This document shows, piece after piece, positions 35,601 through 44,659 of a stretch of DNA of 64,000 bases (positions are counted from its first letter, which is position 1; each line of letters starts with the position of its first letter). The notes beneath the pieces are model-generated. The model was not told where the DNA came from and ran no database searches. It saw only the letters and a list, made by a program, of their open reading frames with translations. The translations under genes were made by a program, and so were the position numbers. This DNA comes from Shinisaurus crocodilurus (taxonomy: Eukaryota; Chordata; Lepidosauria; Squamata; Shinisauridae): the NCBI GenBank assembly GCA_021292165.1, contig JAHFWL010000062.1:1-64000 (forward strand), read 5' to 3'.

Positions 35601-36351
35601 CGTCATTGGAAGGTCGGGGGAGGTGAATTACCAAGTGGCTTTTCCGGGGCAGCCGGGGAGGCAGAAGGTTTTCCATGTAAATATGCTGAAACTGTATGTA
35701 GAACGCGTAACGAAGGTGGGGGGAGTACAAGAGTGTGTGGAACCGGGAGACCCTGATGGGGGGTTGTTGGCCGAGTGGGGGGAAGGGGGAGGAATGGAGG
35801 AGATCAAACTGTCCCCCTCCCTGTCCGAACAGCAGCGGCAGCAGATCACCCAGGTCTTGGAAGAATTTCAGCCCATGTTCTCAGACCGACCGGGATGCAC
35901 CACACTCACACAACACACCATTGACACAGGGGATAGCCCCCCGATACAATCCCTACCCTACCGGGCGGTGGGGCCCCATACCCAAGTCGTGGCCGTGGAG
36001 GTCCAAGCCATGCTGGACTTGGGAGTCATTGTGCCCAGCTCGAGCCCCTGGTCCTCCCCGATCGTGTTAGTGGCCAAAAAGGATGGGGGTGTCCGGTTCT
36101 GCGTGGACTACCGGAAAATAAACAAGGTGACCGTCCCGGACCCCTACCCCATTCCCAACATGGATGTGCTGCTGGAGAGGCTTGGGAGGGCCAAGTACAT
36201 CACCACCCTGGATCTGACAAAGGGGTATTGGCAGGTTCCGCTCGATTCGGATGCTGCCTTGAAGTCTGCTTTTGTGACCCACCTGGGGTTGTTCCAATTC
36301 ACCACCCGTTTGGGGTCCGCAATGGTCCGGCTACCTTCCAGAGGTTGGTAA
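32632..36351 (+). CDS. Retrotransposon gag-protease-integrase-RT (5' part, frame broken in RT)
   Basis: One 1239-codon frame begins 104 bp after the LTR. A Gln-rich helix near residues 95-125 precedes capsid. Residues about 205-305 resemble a SCAN/capsid C-terminal domain (ELLIQEQFCATIPEDL). A CX2CX4HX4C zinc knuckle lies at 351-364 and the protease DTGAD motif at 464-468. Integrase has an HHCC finger (H681, H688, C718, C721) and a D751-D811-E847 triad with exactly 35 residues between the last two. KWEGPGTV near 984-991 marks a GPY/F module. RT follows with VDYRKINK and catalytic Asp1194 in TTLDLTKGYW. After residue 1225 the protein leaves the family frame and stops at TAA 36349-36351. Gag and pol share one frame with no shift between them. 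Confidence 0.93.
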   Translation: MNSLSQEQVELASSPETPTQTSTMEWVVRPKTARQEGGEAPSPLLGGQGPKQWGSPSLTSSGRRSEIRDPEAEGDLGRRVTGGAMGGGGLDALLPQLNWQQAKELMQHQQEMLQMQLELARLTRGTGQGGTPAPQGGGTTTPKWDRKQFPTYQSGQDVLIFFTLFEAACLEQKVPDNLRMSALRTQVSGELADLLGIHTQTAPLDYGAFKEAVRERFALTAEHCRRKFRYGRPTPGDTYASWMAHLGQVWDAWIGATGKTTLAEVRELLIQEQFCATIPEDLATAVRDRDPPNCREMGKLADQMGLYRQPKGPKGGNLSHGGAKGSVEKGNPKPREGALGKPKENPGTSGCFYCKEPGHLKRSCPKLIAKNRHAKTSPGKVGRMLAPEFREPEEHEEDQQSSSSLEGDGEDAARSLRSGGQHSLGAISQASLMRIASPEQLRWSQDKFCESISVNNVSQVGYRDTGADITALPRSKVKKRQLLKGRTCAIKPYNSPNIAVPLARVWVKYRGWEGEMDVIVHGQQEWGIIIGNDVAFRAAQVKVGVVTRRRAKQAPDPQPPRPPGPPPGRGKATPAAAASRPPPLPPVMGRDEDPGGFAPMARDFGTQKAFQEEQQSDPSLQGCRDRASQGPGVGDQSERFLWEAGALYREFCPRTGPGPQPKKRQLVVPARYRQAVLQLAHDVAWGGHLGQKRTLVRVTEGFYWPMVANEVQEYCRSCDVCQRVGHNRDHPKAPLQPLPIVGIPFERIGMDIVGPLNPPTKTGKKFILTVVDFATRYAEAFALASISATSLAKTLLSLFARLGMPHTVVSDCGTGFVSKLFKKMWELGGVEHLTSVPYHHETNGLVERFNQTLEKMIRAYAAKHPGTWDQALPYLLFAYRDSPQESLGFSPNELMFGRELRGPLALLRAEWEGVAAKASVPVHTFMQHLQTVLREVRETAQQHLETAQQRQSAWYNRTAVPRTFEVGDQVLVLRPQKTDKLCLKWEGPGTVIGRSGEVNYQVAFPGQPGRQKVFHVNMLKLYVERVTKVGGVQECVEPGDPDGGLLAEWGEGGGMEEIKLSPSLSEQQRQQITQVLEEFQPMFSDRPGCTTLTQHTIDTGDSPPIQSLPYRAVGPHTQVVAVEVQAMLDLGVIVPSSSPWSSPIVLVAKKDGGVRFCVDYRKINKVTVPDPYPIPNMDVLLERLGRAKYITTLDLTKGYWQVPLDSDAALKSAFVTHLGLFQFTTRLGSAMVRLPSRGW

Positions 36352-37211
36352 ACGGAATGCTAAATGGGCTGGGGGAGTTCGCCTGCGCATATCTGGACGA
36401 CATCGCCATTTTTAGTTCCACCTGGGAGCAGCATTTGCAACATGTCCGCCAGGTGTTTCAAAGGATTCAGGGTGCTGGGTTGACGGTAAAGGCAAAGAAA
36501 TGCCAGGTTGGGAGAGGGGAGGTGGAGTATCTGGGACACAAGGTAGGGGGAGGTAGTGTCAAACCCCTAGAAGCCAAAATCGAATCAGTGCGCACCTGGC
36601 CCCAACCCCAGACGAAAAAGCAGGTCCAAGCTTTTTTAGGGCTGGCTGGCTATTATCGTAAGTTCGTGCCCCATTTTAGCCAGCTAGCCGCCCCCCTGAC
36701 TGACTTGTGCAAGAAGCGGCAACCCGTTAAGGTCCAATGGTCAGCCGCTTGCCAGGCAGCGTTTGAGGGACTGAAAGCCTGCCTGATGGCAGCCCCTGTG
36801 CTGCAAGCCCCAGACTTTGAAGCCCCTTTTGTTCTGCAGACGGATGCCTCGGAAGCGGGGATGGGAGCCGTCTTGCTGCAGGAACGGCCAGAGCAGGGGC
36901 TATGCCCGGTCGCCTTTTTAAGTAAAAAACTTTTGCCTCGGGAGTGGAACTTGGCCACGGTCGAGAAAGAGTGCCTAGCAATAGTGTGGGCAGTGACCAA
37001 GCTTCGCCCCTATCTGTGGGGCTGCCGGTTCCGACTGCAGACCGACCATTCCCCCTTGTGCTGGCTGGATAGGGTGAAGGGGTCCAACCAGAAGCTATTG
37101 CGGTGGAGTTTAGCCCTGCAGGACTTTGATTTTTCAGTAGAACACATCAAGGGTAAGGACAACATCGTGGCAGATGGGTTGTCCCGGGCTTTCTCAGTAG
37201 GAGACAGTTAG
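36306..37211 (+). pseudogene. Retrotransposon RT (3' part) and RNase H, displaced frame
   Basis: From 36306 the RT homology continues in the next reading frame: PFGVRNGPATFQ, then AYLDDIAIF with the two catalytic aspartates, the thumb and connection, and an RNase H domain (LQTDASEAGMGAV, ATVEKECLAIVWA, LQTDHSP). The frame ends at TAG 37209-37211. Relative to related RTs the junction has lost one residue plus one base, so a deletion of about 4 bp at 36306 is the simplest explanation. ORF extension upstream to 36228 is out-of-frame read-through. Confidence 0.9.
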
Positions 37212-37251
37212 ATAGGGATTGGGGTGGTGGACCCCAATGCCATCTTTCCCC

Positions 37252-37262
37252 AAATGGGAGGG
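37252..37262 (+). other. Polypurine tract
   Basis: AAATGGGAGGG directly abuts the TG start of the 3' LTR and is the expected plus-strand primer, with one T interruption. Confidence 0.7.
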
Positions 37263-38003
37263 TGTGGAGAAAGCCCAAAACTCAGTACACACACGCACAC
37301 ACATCTTTCCCCAAAGGAGGGGGCACGGGGAGGAGGGATGAGGTCACCAGGGAGTAGCCAGACAAGCCATCAGCCCCAACAAAGGAAGACCTCGGCAGAG
37401 ATCCACAAACGTCCAGGAAGGGCCATCAAGGACCATCAGCAAACAGGGCAGCCTCGAAGAGCTGCAAAGGTTTCCCTACGTCATCTTCTTCCCGGGCAGG
37501 AATAAGCCCACCTAAACGAAGGGGCAGGCATAAGCCCCCACCTGACCTAGGGGGCGGGGGGAGAGCGGGGAATCCGGGGTAGAAAACCCCTCTCCCGTTC
37601 CGGTTTGGGTTGTTGGGAACCACGGGGCCAGATCCTCCTAAGCAACAGCCGCCCAGGCATACCGTTCCCCGCTAGGAAGCGCCGATCGGGAGCTGGGCTG
37701 AAACTGACTAGACGTGTTGTCTCTGATGCAAGGAGAGTGACCTGAATGTAACCCGCTAGCCACGGAGCCCGCTCATTGGGTAAGACGCGAGTCAGCTAAG
37801 GTTATGTTGACTGTAAACGTGTTCTTAGAAGACTGCTAGTTCCGATTTGATTGCTGTATAAACAAATAAAAGCCTTATTTGGGCATACAAAGACTGGTGG
37901 CTTTTCCTCTTGTACTCGAGAGCCGATACGAGCCTTAGCGCTGTGCCGGTTAACCCTAAAGTTGCCGAACTCATGCAAAGGATCCGGTTGCTGATCCTTC
38001 ACA
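37263..38003 (+). repeat. 3' LTR
   Basis: Direct repeat of the 5' LTR with the same 741 bp length. The only differences I found are 31917 T versus 37393 C and 32498 C versus 37974 T. It is preceded by a purine tract and followed by the target duplication CCAAG. AATAAA lies at 37865-37870. Confidence 0.96.
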
Positions 38004-38332
38004 CCAAGGTACTGGGGTCTCTAAACGTGGGGTGGGCCCCCCTCTCATCTAACAACATAATAGCCACTTTGTTAATAAAGGCCTTCAGATTAGGAGAGTT
38101 AACTATTCAGTATTTGTATTTTTATTCCTACCTTCAGGTTTTGAGTTGAAGCTATCAGGAGCTTAACAAACTCCACAGGAATTGAAATGGGGGTCACCAC
38201 TGCCTCAGGTATCACCCCTCTGTTGTTGTACTATAAATAATACAATTTCATACTTTTAACATTAAATTGGAGTCATTGTCAAATTCAACTTAAAAAACAA
38301 GGAGACATATGACTTACTTGGGGTATGACCCC

Positions 38333-38545
38333 AGAGAGCCAGTGTGGCGTAGTGGTTAGAGTGTTGGACTGGGACTAGTCCCCACTCGGCCATGAAGCTC
38401 ACTGGGTGACTTTGGGCCAGTCACGGACTTGGACTCTCAGCCTAACCTACCTCACAGGGTTGTTGTGAGGATAAAATGGAGAGGAGGAGGAGGGAGATTA
38501 TGTAAGCCACCTTGGGTTCCTTGCAGGAAAAAAGGCAGGATATAG
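38333..38545 (+). repeat. Sauria-type tRNA SINE, copy 2
   Basis: Head AGAGCCAGTGTGGCGTAGTG and tail CCTTGGGTTCCTTGCAGG. Part of the box B region is lost. The nested 5S SINE pair abuts its tail. Confidence 0.88.
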
Positions 38546-38882
38546 CATAGATTTCATAGATCTTAGCGTTGGAAGGAGCCTACAAGGCTATCGAGTACAA
38601 CCGCCTGCTCAATGCAGGAAACTAGAGGAGGGCTCTCCTGTGGCTTATGTTGGTTCAGCTTGTCTGAGCGTGGAAAGCTAAGCAGGGTCAGGCCTGGTTA
38701 TTACTTGGATGGGAGACCCCTCCTCTAGTTTCCTGCATTGAGCAGGGGGTTGGACTTGATAGCCTTGTAGGCTCCTTCCAACTCTATGATCTATGAAATC
38801 TATGAAATCCAAGTAATAACCAGGCCTGACCCTGCTTAGCTTTCCACACTCAGACAAGCTGAGCCAGCGTAAGCCACAGTGC
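38546..38882. repeat. Nested pair of 5S-headed SINEs
   Basis: An outer minus-strand copy (about 38546-38638 and 38807-38882) is split by an inner plus-strand copy (about 38637-38807). The outer copy resumes at ATCCAAGTAATAACCAGG, precisely where an intact copy continues. Confidence 0.8.
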
Positions 38883-39468
38883 TTCTTACAAAAGTACTTC
38901 TTACAAAGTGCTTCTTACAAAAGTAGAAAGATTAAGCGGCTACTGCCGCATGACTTCTAGTCAGCTGGGTCATATCCTGAACTACACGCATGCGTGCAGC
39001 AGAATGATGTGGTAGAATCCTTCGCCCTTTAGTTTCCCAAAGGTCAGAAATGGGGGTGGTGGGAGTGCGAAAACTGGACACACACACAGTCCCTTGTAGA
39101 GGAAAGAGACCCATCATCAGCCACAAGAGGGCCTGCTTTGTTGCTGGAGGACAGAAAGAGAGGTCTTTCCCTCTTTCATTCTTTTCTCTAGCCAGGATGT
39201 GGAATTGAGCTTCCTGGATTTTGCAGCTTGCAGCTGCTTCCCCTAAATCCCCCCCCTCTTTCATCCCAGCTCCCTGCAGGGGGGCGAGGATTTCTCTCTA
39301 ATCGGCCATCACCATTCCTGGGCAGGCCTCCTCACACTGCCGTCCCCGGCTAGCTGCAGGTAAATGATCTGGAATTAAGGCGGTGGGGAGGCATGTACAA
39401 AGAGCGACCCGGCCTCTTCAATTCCCCCCCCCCGCCTTCCTCCCCCCCCCCCGCCTTTACGAGGTCCG

Positions 39469-39534
39469 ATGCACAAGGAGGAAACAATGGAGGCTGTGCA
39501 GGACATAAGCGGACCTCGGGTTGGGGGCGGGCGG
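39469..39534 (+). CDS. Possible first coding exon of the zinc-finger gene
   Basis: A short open segment starts at ATG 39469, with a second in-frame ATG at 39487 in a strong context (A at -3, G at +4). It runs to a GTGAGA donor at 39535 in phase 0. This phase fits the reading frame of the exon at 42611, where an in-frame TAG immediately precedes the acceptor. The encoded piece (MEAVQDISGPRVGGGR from the second ATG) resembles no family I know. The surroundings (about 39230-39560) are GC-rich and could be the promoter. The link is inferred from phase and position only. Confidence 0.3.
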
Positions 39535-40396
39535 GTGAGATGATTGCAATCCAGTCACTTCCCCATTTCTTGCCTGGACCTTAAGCACTGGGTCCTCAGA
39601 ACGGCCGGGGTGGGGGTGGGAGTGCTGCAGTATAGTAATGGAGGAAGGTCCGATTGATAGGGAGAAGGAGGAGGCTCCAGTGCCTTTGCGATTGCCTTTT
39701 GTAACCATTCCACTCATTTGTCTGTTGCCCCCCCTTCCTCAGCTTAGAACAAATATGTATCCCCTCCAATAAAGTGCCCTTTCCCCTAATTTTTTTGCTC
39801 CCCCCACCCCAGCATTTTTTCGTGTGCAAATCTGCACAGCTCACACCTTTTTTCTTTTTTTGCATGGGCTTGTTCACTTAGTGGGGCAGTTTGTTTCCAC
39901 ACTGCATGATGTTTATTCAGTAGCCACACATGTGGTTGGAAGACCAAGCATGGGTCCTTGAGGATAACGCTTTTTGTGCCTTTAAGGAAGTGGGTTCTAA
40001 TCTGTGAAAGCTTTATGCGGTACTATGACTGACTTAGTTTTAGGGAAATTGTTGTTTTGGCTGCAATAGAGTAACTCTGCTGCCCCTTTGGAATTTGTTC
40101 ATAGCTTGTGCTACTTCTTCACTGTTTGTATATTATGCCTGTGGTTTTTCTACACCAGACAATTGTACTGGACTGTGAGGAGTTTGAACCTTGAACTAAA
40201 GTATAACTAACAAAACAAACACTATCAGGAACATAAAAGTATGTACAGTACAATTACAGAGAAAGCAAGGGCTGTTTCTGTAACACAGAAACAAACTCAG
40301 ATTTGCCAGTGCATGTACACGCAAGATAGGGACCTGCAGCCAGTTCCAACTGTTTTGACAAGCGTACCTGTCCGATGACACATCGTGTTTTTAAAC

Positions 40397-40557
40397 CAAA
40401 GGCCAAAGCAGGACACTGGCTTGGATTTTCTCTTTTCTTGCCTCCCCTTGCCTGGGCAAATTTAGGGCATTGCTACCAGGTATGGAGAAATGATCTGTTG
40501 GTCCCACATTGAGTGAAGAGTAGTTAACATGCAGATGTCAGGCGACTGATGTTATCG
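40397..40557 (-). repeat. Low-copy repeat, inverted copy of 26243-26410
   Basis: It reads in reverse as the 26.2 kb block, with a small deletion near AGTAGTTAACATGC. It lies between the possible first exon and the KRAB-like exon of the zinc-finger gene. Confidence 0.75.
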
Positions 40558-40634
40558 TGTTTTTAAATGCTTGTTCATCACATTCACAGTTTACATGTTT
40601 AGAAGAATACTTAAGACTGGGGTTTTTGGGTGTA

Positions 40635-40888
40635 CAGTCATGCCTTGGATTGAGAGCATAATTCGTTCTGGAAATGTGCTTGTAATCCAAAACACTCTTA
40701 TATCAAAACGAAATCCCCCCCCAAAAAAAATTTGTACAGAGATTTTTAATTTAAGCTGTACTTCAGTACTTGTATTGCAAGACGTCGCTTGTATATCAAG
40801 TAAAAAATATATTAAATAAACATTTAAAAAGTTGCTTGTCTTGCAAAACGCTCTCAAACCAAGTTACTTGCAATCCAAGGTATTACTG
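40635..40888. mobile_element. Tc1/mariner-type MITE, copy 2 (254 bp)
   Basis: The same family as 3355-3603 and also flanked by TA. Its left end has diverged (CAGTCATGCCTTGGATTG) while the right end is intact. Confidence 0.83.
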
Positions 40889-41208
40889 TACACCTAAAAA
40901 GCATAATGTTCAAAGTGGCCGAGGTTTCTTTGTAGATATTCATGATCTCTACTACAAATGTAAAGAACTGTGAACAAGTGTTGGGTAACCACCTTACTCC
41001 CTACAGTTACTTGTGTTTTATTGTAATATTCCCTTGTTGGTCTCCCCCCCCCCCAAGAATTAATATCTGAAGCAATTTATGGAAATGTTCACAGTTCAAA
41101 TGCTTTTACAGTCTAGTATGGTTGGGAAGAAACACTGACTTTTGTAGCATATAGCTGGATAATGCACTGCATATAAAACAAAAAGTTATGCCAGAATAAA
41201 TTTGTTAG

Positions 41209-41308
41209 GGCACAATCCTATGCATGTTTAGATGGGGCGGGGGGAAGCCCTACATGGCTGGCTAGGGAATGCTGGTTGTTGTATGAGTTTTTTCTATAGG
41301 ATTGTGCT
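41209..41308. mobile_element. Foldback MITE family B, copy 1
   Basis: A hairpin of about 100 bp with ends GGCACAATCCTATGCATG and TATAGGATTGTGC. It is related to the copy at 56429-56536. Confidence 0.65.
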
Positions 41309-41490
41309 TAGTCTTCAAAGTACTACAATACCCTTCGTTGTTTTTGCTGCAGCAGACTAACATGGCTATACCCCCCTGCTACTGTATCAAACAAGTGTGC
41401 ATAACTACAAGTTGTGTAGGTTATGTGTAATCATATCATTCAGTGCTGCATGTTCCTTTCCAATCCTTCCTGAAGGATGTCACAGTACAT

Positions 41491-41653
41491 CATAGATTTC
41501 ATAGATCTTTATAGAGTTGGAAGGAGCCTACAAGGCTATCGAGTCCAACCCCCTGCTCAATGCAGGAAATTAGAGGAGGGGTCTCCCATCCAAGTAATAA
41601 CCAGGCTTGACCCTGCTTAGCTTTCCACGCTCAGACAAGCTGAGCCAGCGTAA
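41491..41653 (-). repeat. 5S-headed SINE, copy 4
   Basis: A minus-strand copy from the CATAGATTTCATAGATC tail to the CAGACAAGCTGAGCCAGCG head, intact across both the CR1-like and 5S-like modules. Confidence 0.82.
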
Positions 41654-42157
41654 CATGTGAACTATATTGGCACAGCTTGCAGGCTTGTTGACTGGTTGTT
41701 TCGGTTCAATTCATGTTTAAAAATATACGGCAATGTTCACGCACCTCAGAAAAAGTCAGTGGCTTCTCCCACTGAATGGTTACTAATTTGAATTTGTATG
41801 CTATCCTTAGCCACAAGCTCAGTGGATTCCTCTTAAGTAAGCCACTACCTCTCAGCTCCAGTACCCAGCCCCTCAACGTACAGTATGGGGATGATAAAAC
41901 TGAGCAATGTTACAGGATTTCGGTATGGTTATAATAAAAAAAAAAAATTACACCATAAAACAGCTTAAAAACACAGCATAAAATCAATATATTCTGCCAG
42001 TCCCCAGAGTTACAAATTTAACCGTTAACGATCAAAAGCCTGAGAGAATAAGAACACCTTAACCTGGCAAAAGAAACAGAATAATGTCATTGCTTAGCAG
42101 GCATCCCCAGGAATCCTGTTCCGTAGTTGTGGTCCCTCTCTTGTGAAGGCTCTACTA

Positions 42158-42287
42158 CAGTGTTCTCCAACCTTGGGTCCCCAGCTGTTTTTGGCCTACA
42201 ACTCCCAGCATGCCCCAGCCAGCTGGCTGGGGCATGCTGGGAGTTATAGGCCAAAAACAGCTGGGGACCCAAGGTTGGAGAATACTA
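42158..42287. mobile_element. Foldback MITE family A, copy 4
   Basis: A 130 bp variant with CAGCTG instead of CAGATG in both arms, showing matched changes on the two sides. The flanks no longer give a convincing 8 bp duplication. It is 0.3 kb upstream of the KRAB-like exon. Confidence 0.88.
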
Positions 42288-42610
42288 CTACAACAAGGAG
42301 CCATAGTTCTTGCCTCCCTAAAGGAAATCACTGAGTAGGGCTTCCCTGCGAATCTCGGGGAATGGGGAGGCGCATACCAGTGGATACAACCCCAAAGTTA
42401 TGCAAAGCTCAAACTAGCACCGCACCCCCCCCCTTAAAACCTCACAATGTGGTAGAGTTTACCCCCTCGGGACATTTTTCTCTTCATTTCCCCCCTCCTT
42501 CCCTCCCCACCCCATTGCTGCCTACCTGGTTGCCAATACCGCTGCGTTGACACAGAATTGTTTCCTGCGGCCATCCCATGGCACAAATTCTTCCATTCTT
42601 TTTGATTTAG

Positions 42611-42725
42611 GTGCCGTCAGGAGCCTCTCTTGACGAGAGGGAGAAGAAGACTTCAGGAACTTGCTGCAAGCGAGTACCTCTGTGGGCCAACATGCAGGAG
42701 AGCTACGAAACTGTGATCTCATTGG
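42611..42725 (+). CDS. Zinc-finger gene exon with residual KRAB A-box end
   Basis: The exon follows a TTTTTGATTTAG acceptor and ends at a GTAAGG donor (42726) in phase 1, the usual phase for the end of a KRAB A exon. Its last 12 codons read MQESYETVISLG (the final G completed across the splice), matching the end of KRAB A boxes. The first half of a normal A box (the FEDVAVYF-type block) is missing: upstream codons read PSGASLDEREKK and do not fit KRAB in any frame. Translation could start upstream (see 39469) or at ATG 42692, which has A at -3. KRAB domains recruit TRIM28 for silencing; this remnant probably cannot. Confidence 0.65.
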
Positions 42726-43125
42726 GTAAGGGATCCCACTGCTTGGGCCGGCACAAGCTCTCCCACTGCCGGAGGCAGGAGAGCACATGCGTGCCTCCAC
42801 CCACACCCATTGCCCCCTGCTGCATCTCCTGCCCTCACCGCCCACCCTCCTGCCACGTCTCCCACTCCCCCGACGCCCATCCTTCCACTGTGACACCACC
42901 ACCCCACTGCCACGTCTCCCCACACGCACACACCATGTCTCCAACTTAACCTTCCTGTTGCCGCTGCTCTCTGAAGTTGGCTGTAAAAAGCGGCCGGTGT
43001 GGCTTCTCCAGAGAGCAGGCCATGCCCAAATGCCTGGCTCTGAGGGGATCCTCCCTCAGGGCCAGGCTTTGTGGGAGGAGTGTCCCTGGAGGTTGCCACA
43101 GAGTGAACTAAAGAGTGGTTGGCTG

Positions 43126-43977
43126 AATCATAGAATCATAGAAAAGTAGAGTTGGAAGGGGCCTACAAGGCCATCGAGTCCAACCCCCTGCTCAATGCAG
43201 GAATCCAGGTCAAAGCATCCCTGACAGATGGCCGTCCAGCTGCACCTTGAATGCCTCCAGATTGGGAGAGCCCACCACCTCCATAGGTAGTTGATTCCAT
43301 TGTCTTATTGCTCTGACAGTCAGGAATTTTTTCCTGATGTTCAGGTGGAATCTGGGTTCCTGTCACTTGAGCCCATCATTCCGTGTCCTGCAAACTGGGA
43401 TGATCGAGAAGAGATCCTGGCCCTCCTCTGTGTGACAACCCTTCAAGTACTGGAAGAGTGCGATCATATCTCCCCTCATTCTCCTCTTCTGAAGGCTAAA
43501 CGTGCCCAGTTCTTTCAGTCTCTCCTCATAGGGCCTTGTTTCCAGTCCCTTTATCATCCTTGTTGCCCTCCTCTGAACCCTCTCCAGTCTGTCTACAGCC
43601 TTCTTAAAGTGTGGTGCCCAGAACTGGACGCAGTACTCAAGATGAAGCCTAACCAGTGCCGAGTAAAGGGGAATTATCACTTCCTGCGATTTGGAAGCTA
43701 TACTTCTATTAATGCAGCCCAAAATAGCATTTGCCTTCTTTGCAGCCACATCGCATTGCTGGCTCATATTCAGTTTGTGATCTACCACAATTCCAAGATC
43801 CTTCTCAATTGTAGTATTGCTGAGCCAAGTGTCCCCCATTCTGTAACTGCATTTGGTTTCCTCTCTCTCCCTAGATGCAGCACTTGGCATTTATCCCTAC
43901 TCAATTTCATTCTGCTGTTTTCGGCCCAGCGCTCCAGCCTATCAAGGTCGCTTTGAATTTTGTTTCTGTCTTCCAGA
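43126..43977 (-). mobile_element. CR1 LINE, 3' portion (5'-truncated)
   Basis: The minus strand encodes the end of a CR1 reverse transcriptase and a short 3' UTR ending at the ATCATAGAATCATAG-type tail at 43126. The coding part is open at 43363-43890 on the minus strand; upstream codons continue in the same frame family to about 43977. Confidence 0.9.
43363..43890 (-). pseudogene. CR1 reverse transcriptase C-terminal fragment
   Basis: The 175-codon open stretch includes EKDLGIVVDHKLNMSQQCD, KKANAILGCINRSIASK and LVRLHLEYCVQFWAP, all typical of the CR1 RT end, followed by DRLERVQRRATRMIKGLE. The catalytic domain is absent because of 5' truncation. Confidence 0.92.
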
Positions 43978-44584
43978 GTATTCCAGCTGTTCTGAAGAGC
44001 CCTGCTGTCCGCTTTCCAGCTGCGGCCAGCATTTGCTACAGTGGGAGATGGATTGGCAGCGGGGCTCTCCCGAGCGCCTGCCCACCCACCAGCGGTTTTA
44101 AGACACAGCTTAAAACAGCCTTCCCCAACCTGGTGCCCTCCAGATGTGTTGGACTACAACTCACATCATCTGCAACCAGCACAACAATTGCCATTACTTA
44201 CCTTCTTACTGAGGAAACCCCGACTAAGCTTCCAGTGAATCCCTAGGTTTCCTGGAATGCAGTTTAAAAACCTCTAAAACATAACCCCCTCAAAAACATA
44301 AATACCATTAAAACATAAAACATTGTACCATTTTGAGTATCCCCCAAAAGAAATTGCATTGTGGTGCAAATTTGCCTCACCCACTATCCCATGCCTAGTT
44401 CTAGTACTGCAGAAGAGGGTGGGGACTCGATACTGGTTTCATTGATTTTTGAGGCCATTTAAAAGTAACTTCTCTGCCTACTCTCATATATAGCATCTAA
44501 AGGCCACTGCCTAATCAACCCTTTTCTCCTTGGGCAATATCTGGTTTGGCTTTATCAATGTGTTTTCTGTTCTCCTTCTCTTAG

Positions 44585-44659
44585 CGGAAGAAATTGCCAT
44601 CAGCTGGCCCCGGATAACTGCCTTCACGGAGACCCGAGGACGCAGAGGCTTGGCTCCTG
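44585..44659 (+). CDS. Zinc-finger gene linker exon, 75 bp
   Basis: A polypyrimidine-TTAG acceptor and a GTAAGT donor flank 75 bp that stay open in the phase carried from the previous exon. It encodes EEIAISWPRITAFTETRG followed by RRGLAP. Its position, directly after a KRAB-like exon and of about the length of a KRAB B-box or linker exon, supports membership in the same transcript. The sequence does not match a B box I recognise. It ends in phase 1, matching the next acceptor. Confidence 0.6.

Larger units (their letters stand above)
31787..38003 (+). mobile_element. Complete Gmr1-like Ty3/Gypsy LTR retrotransposon, 6217 bp
   Basis: The element has two 741 bp LTRs, a primer-binding site, a coding region, a polypurine tract and a perfect 5 bp target duplication (CCAAG at 31782-31786 and 38004-38008). 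The domain order is gag, zinc knuckle, aspartic protease, integrase, GPY/F-type module, reverse transcriptase, RNase H. Integrase therefore precedes RT, as in Copia elements, although the sequences are Gypsy-like. This is the hallmark of the Gmr1 group known from fish and other deuterostomes. No env-like ORF is present. The RT frame is broken once, so the copy is probably not autonomous. Confidence 0.95.

Noticed and set aside
36306..36351. Programmed frameshift between RT halves
   Set aside because: It lies inside the RT core rather than between domains, a residue is missing and there is no slippery heptamer. A deletion is simpler.
43291..43956. 221-codon plus-strand ORF
   Set aside because: It is the antisense of a CR1 reverse transcriptase fragment, which is clearly coding on the minus strand.
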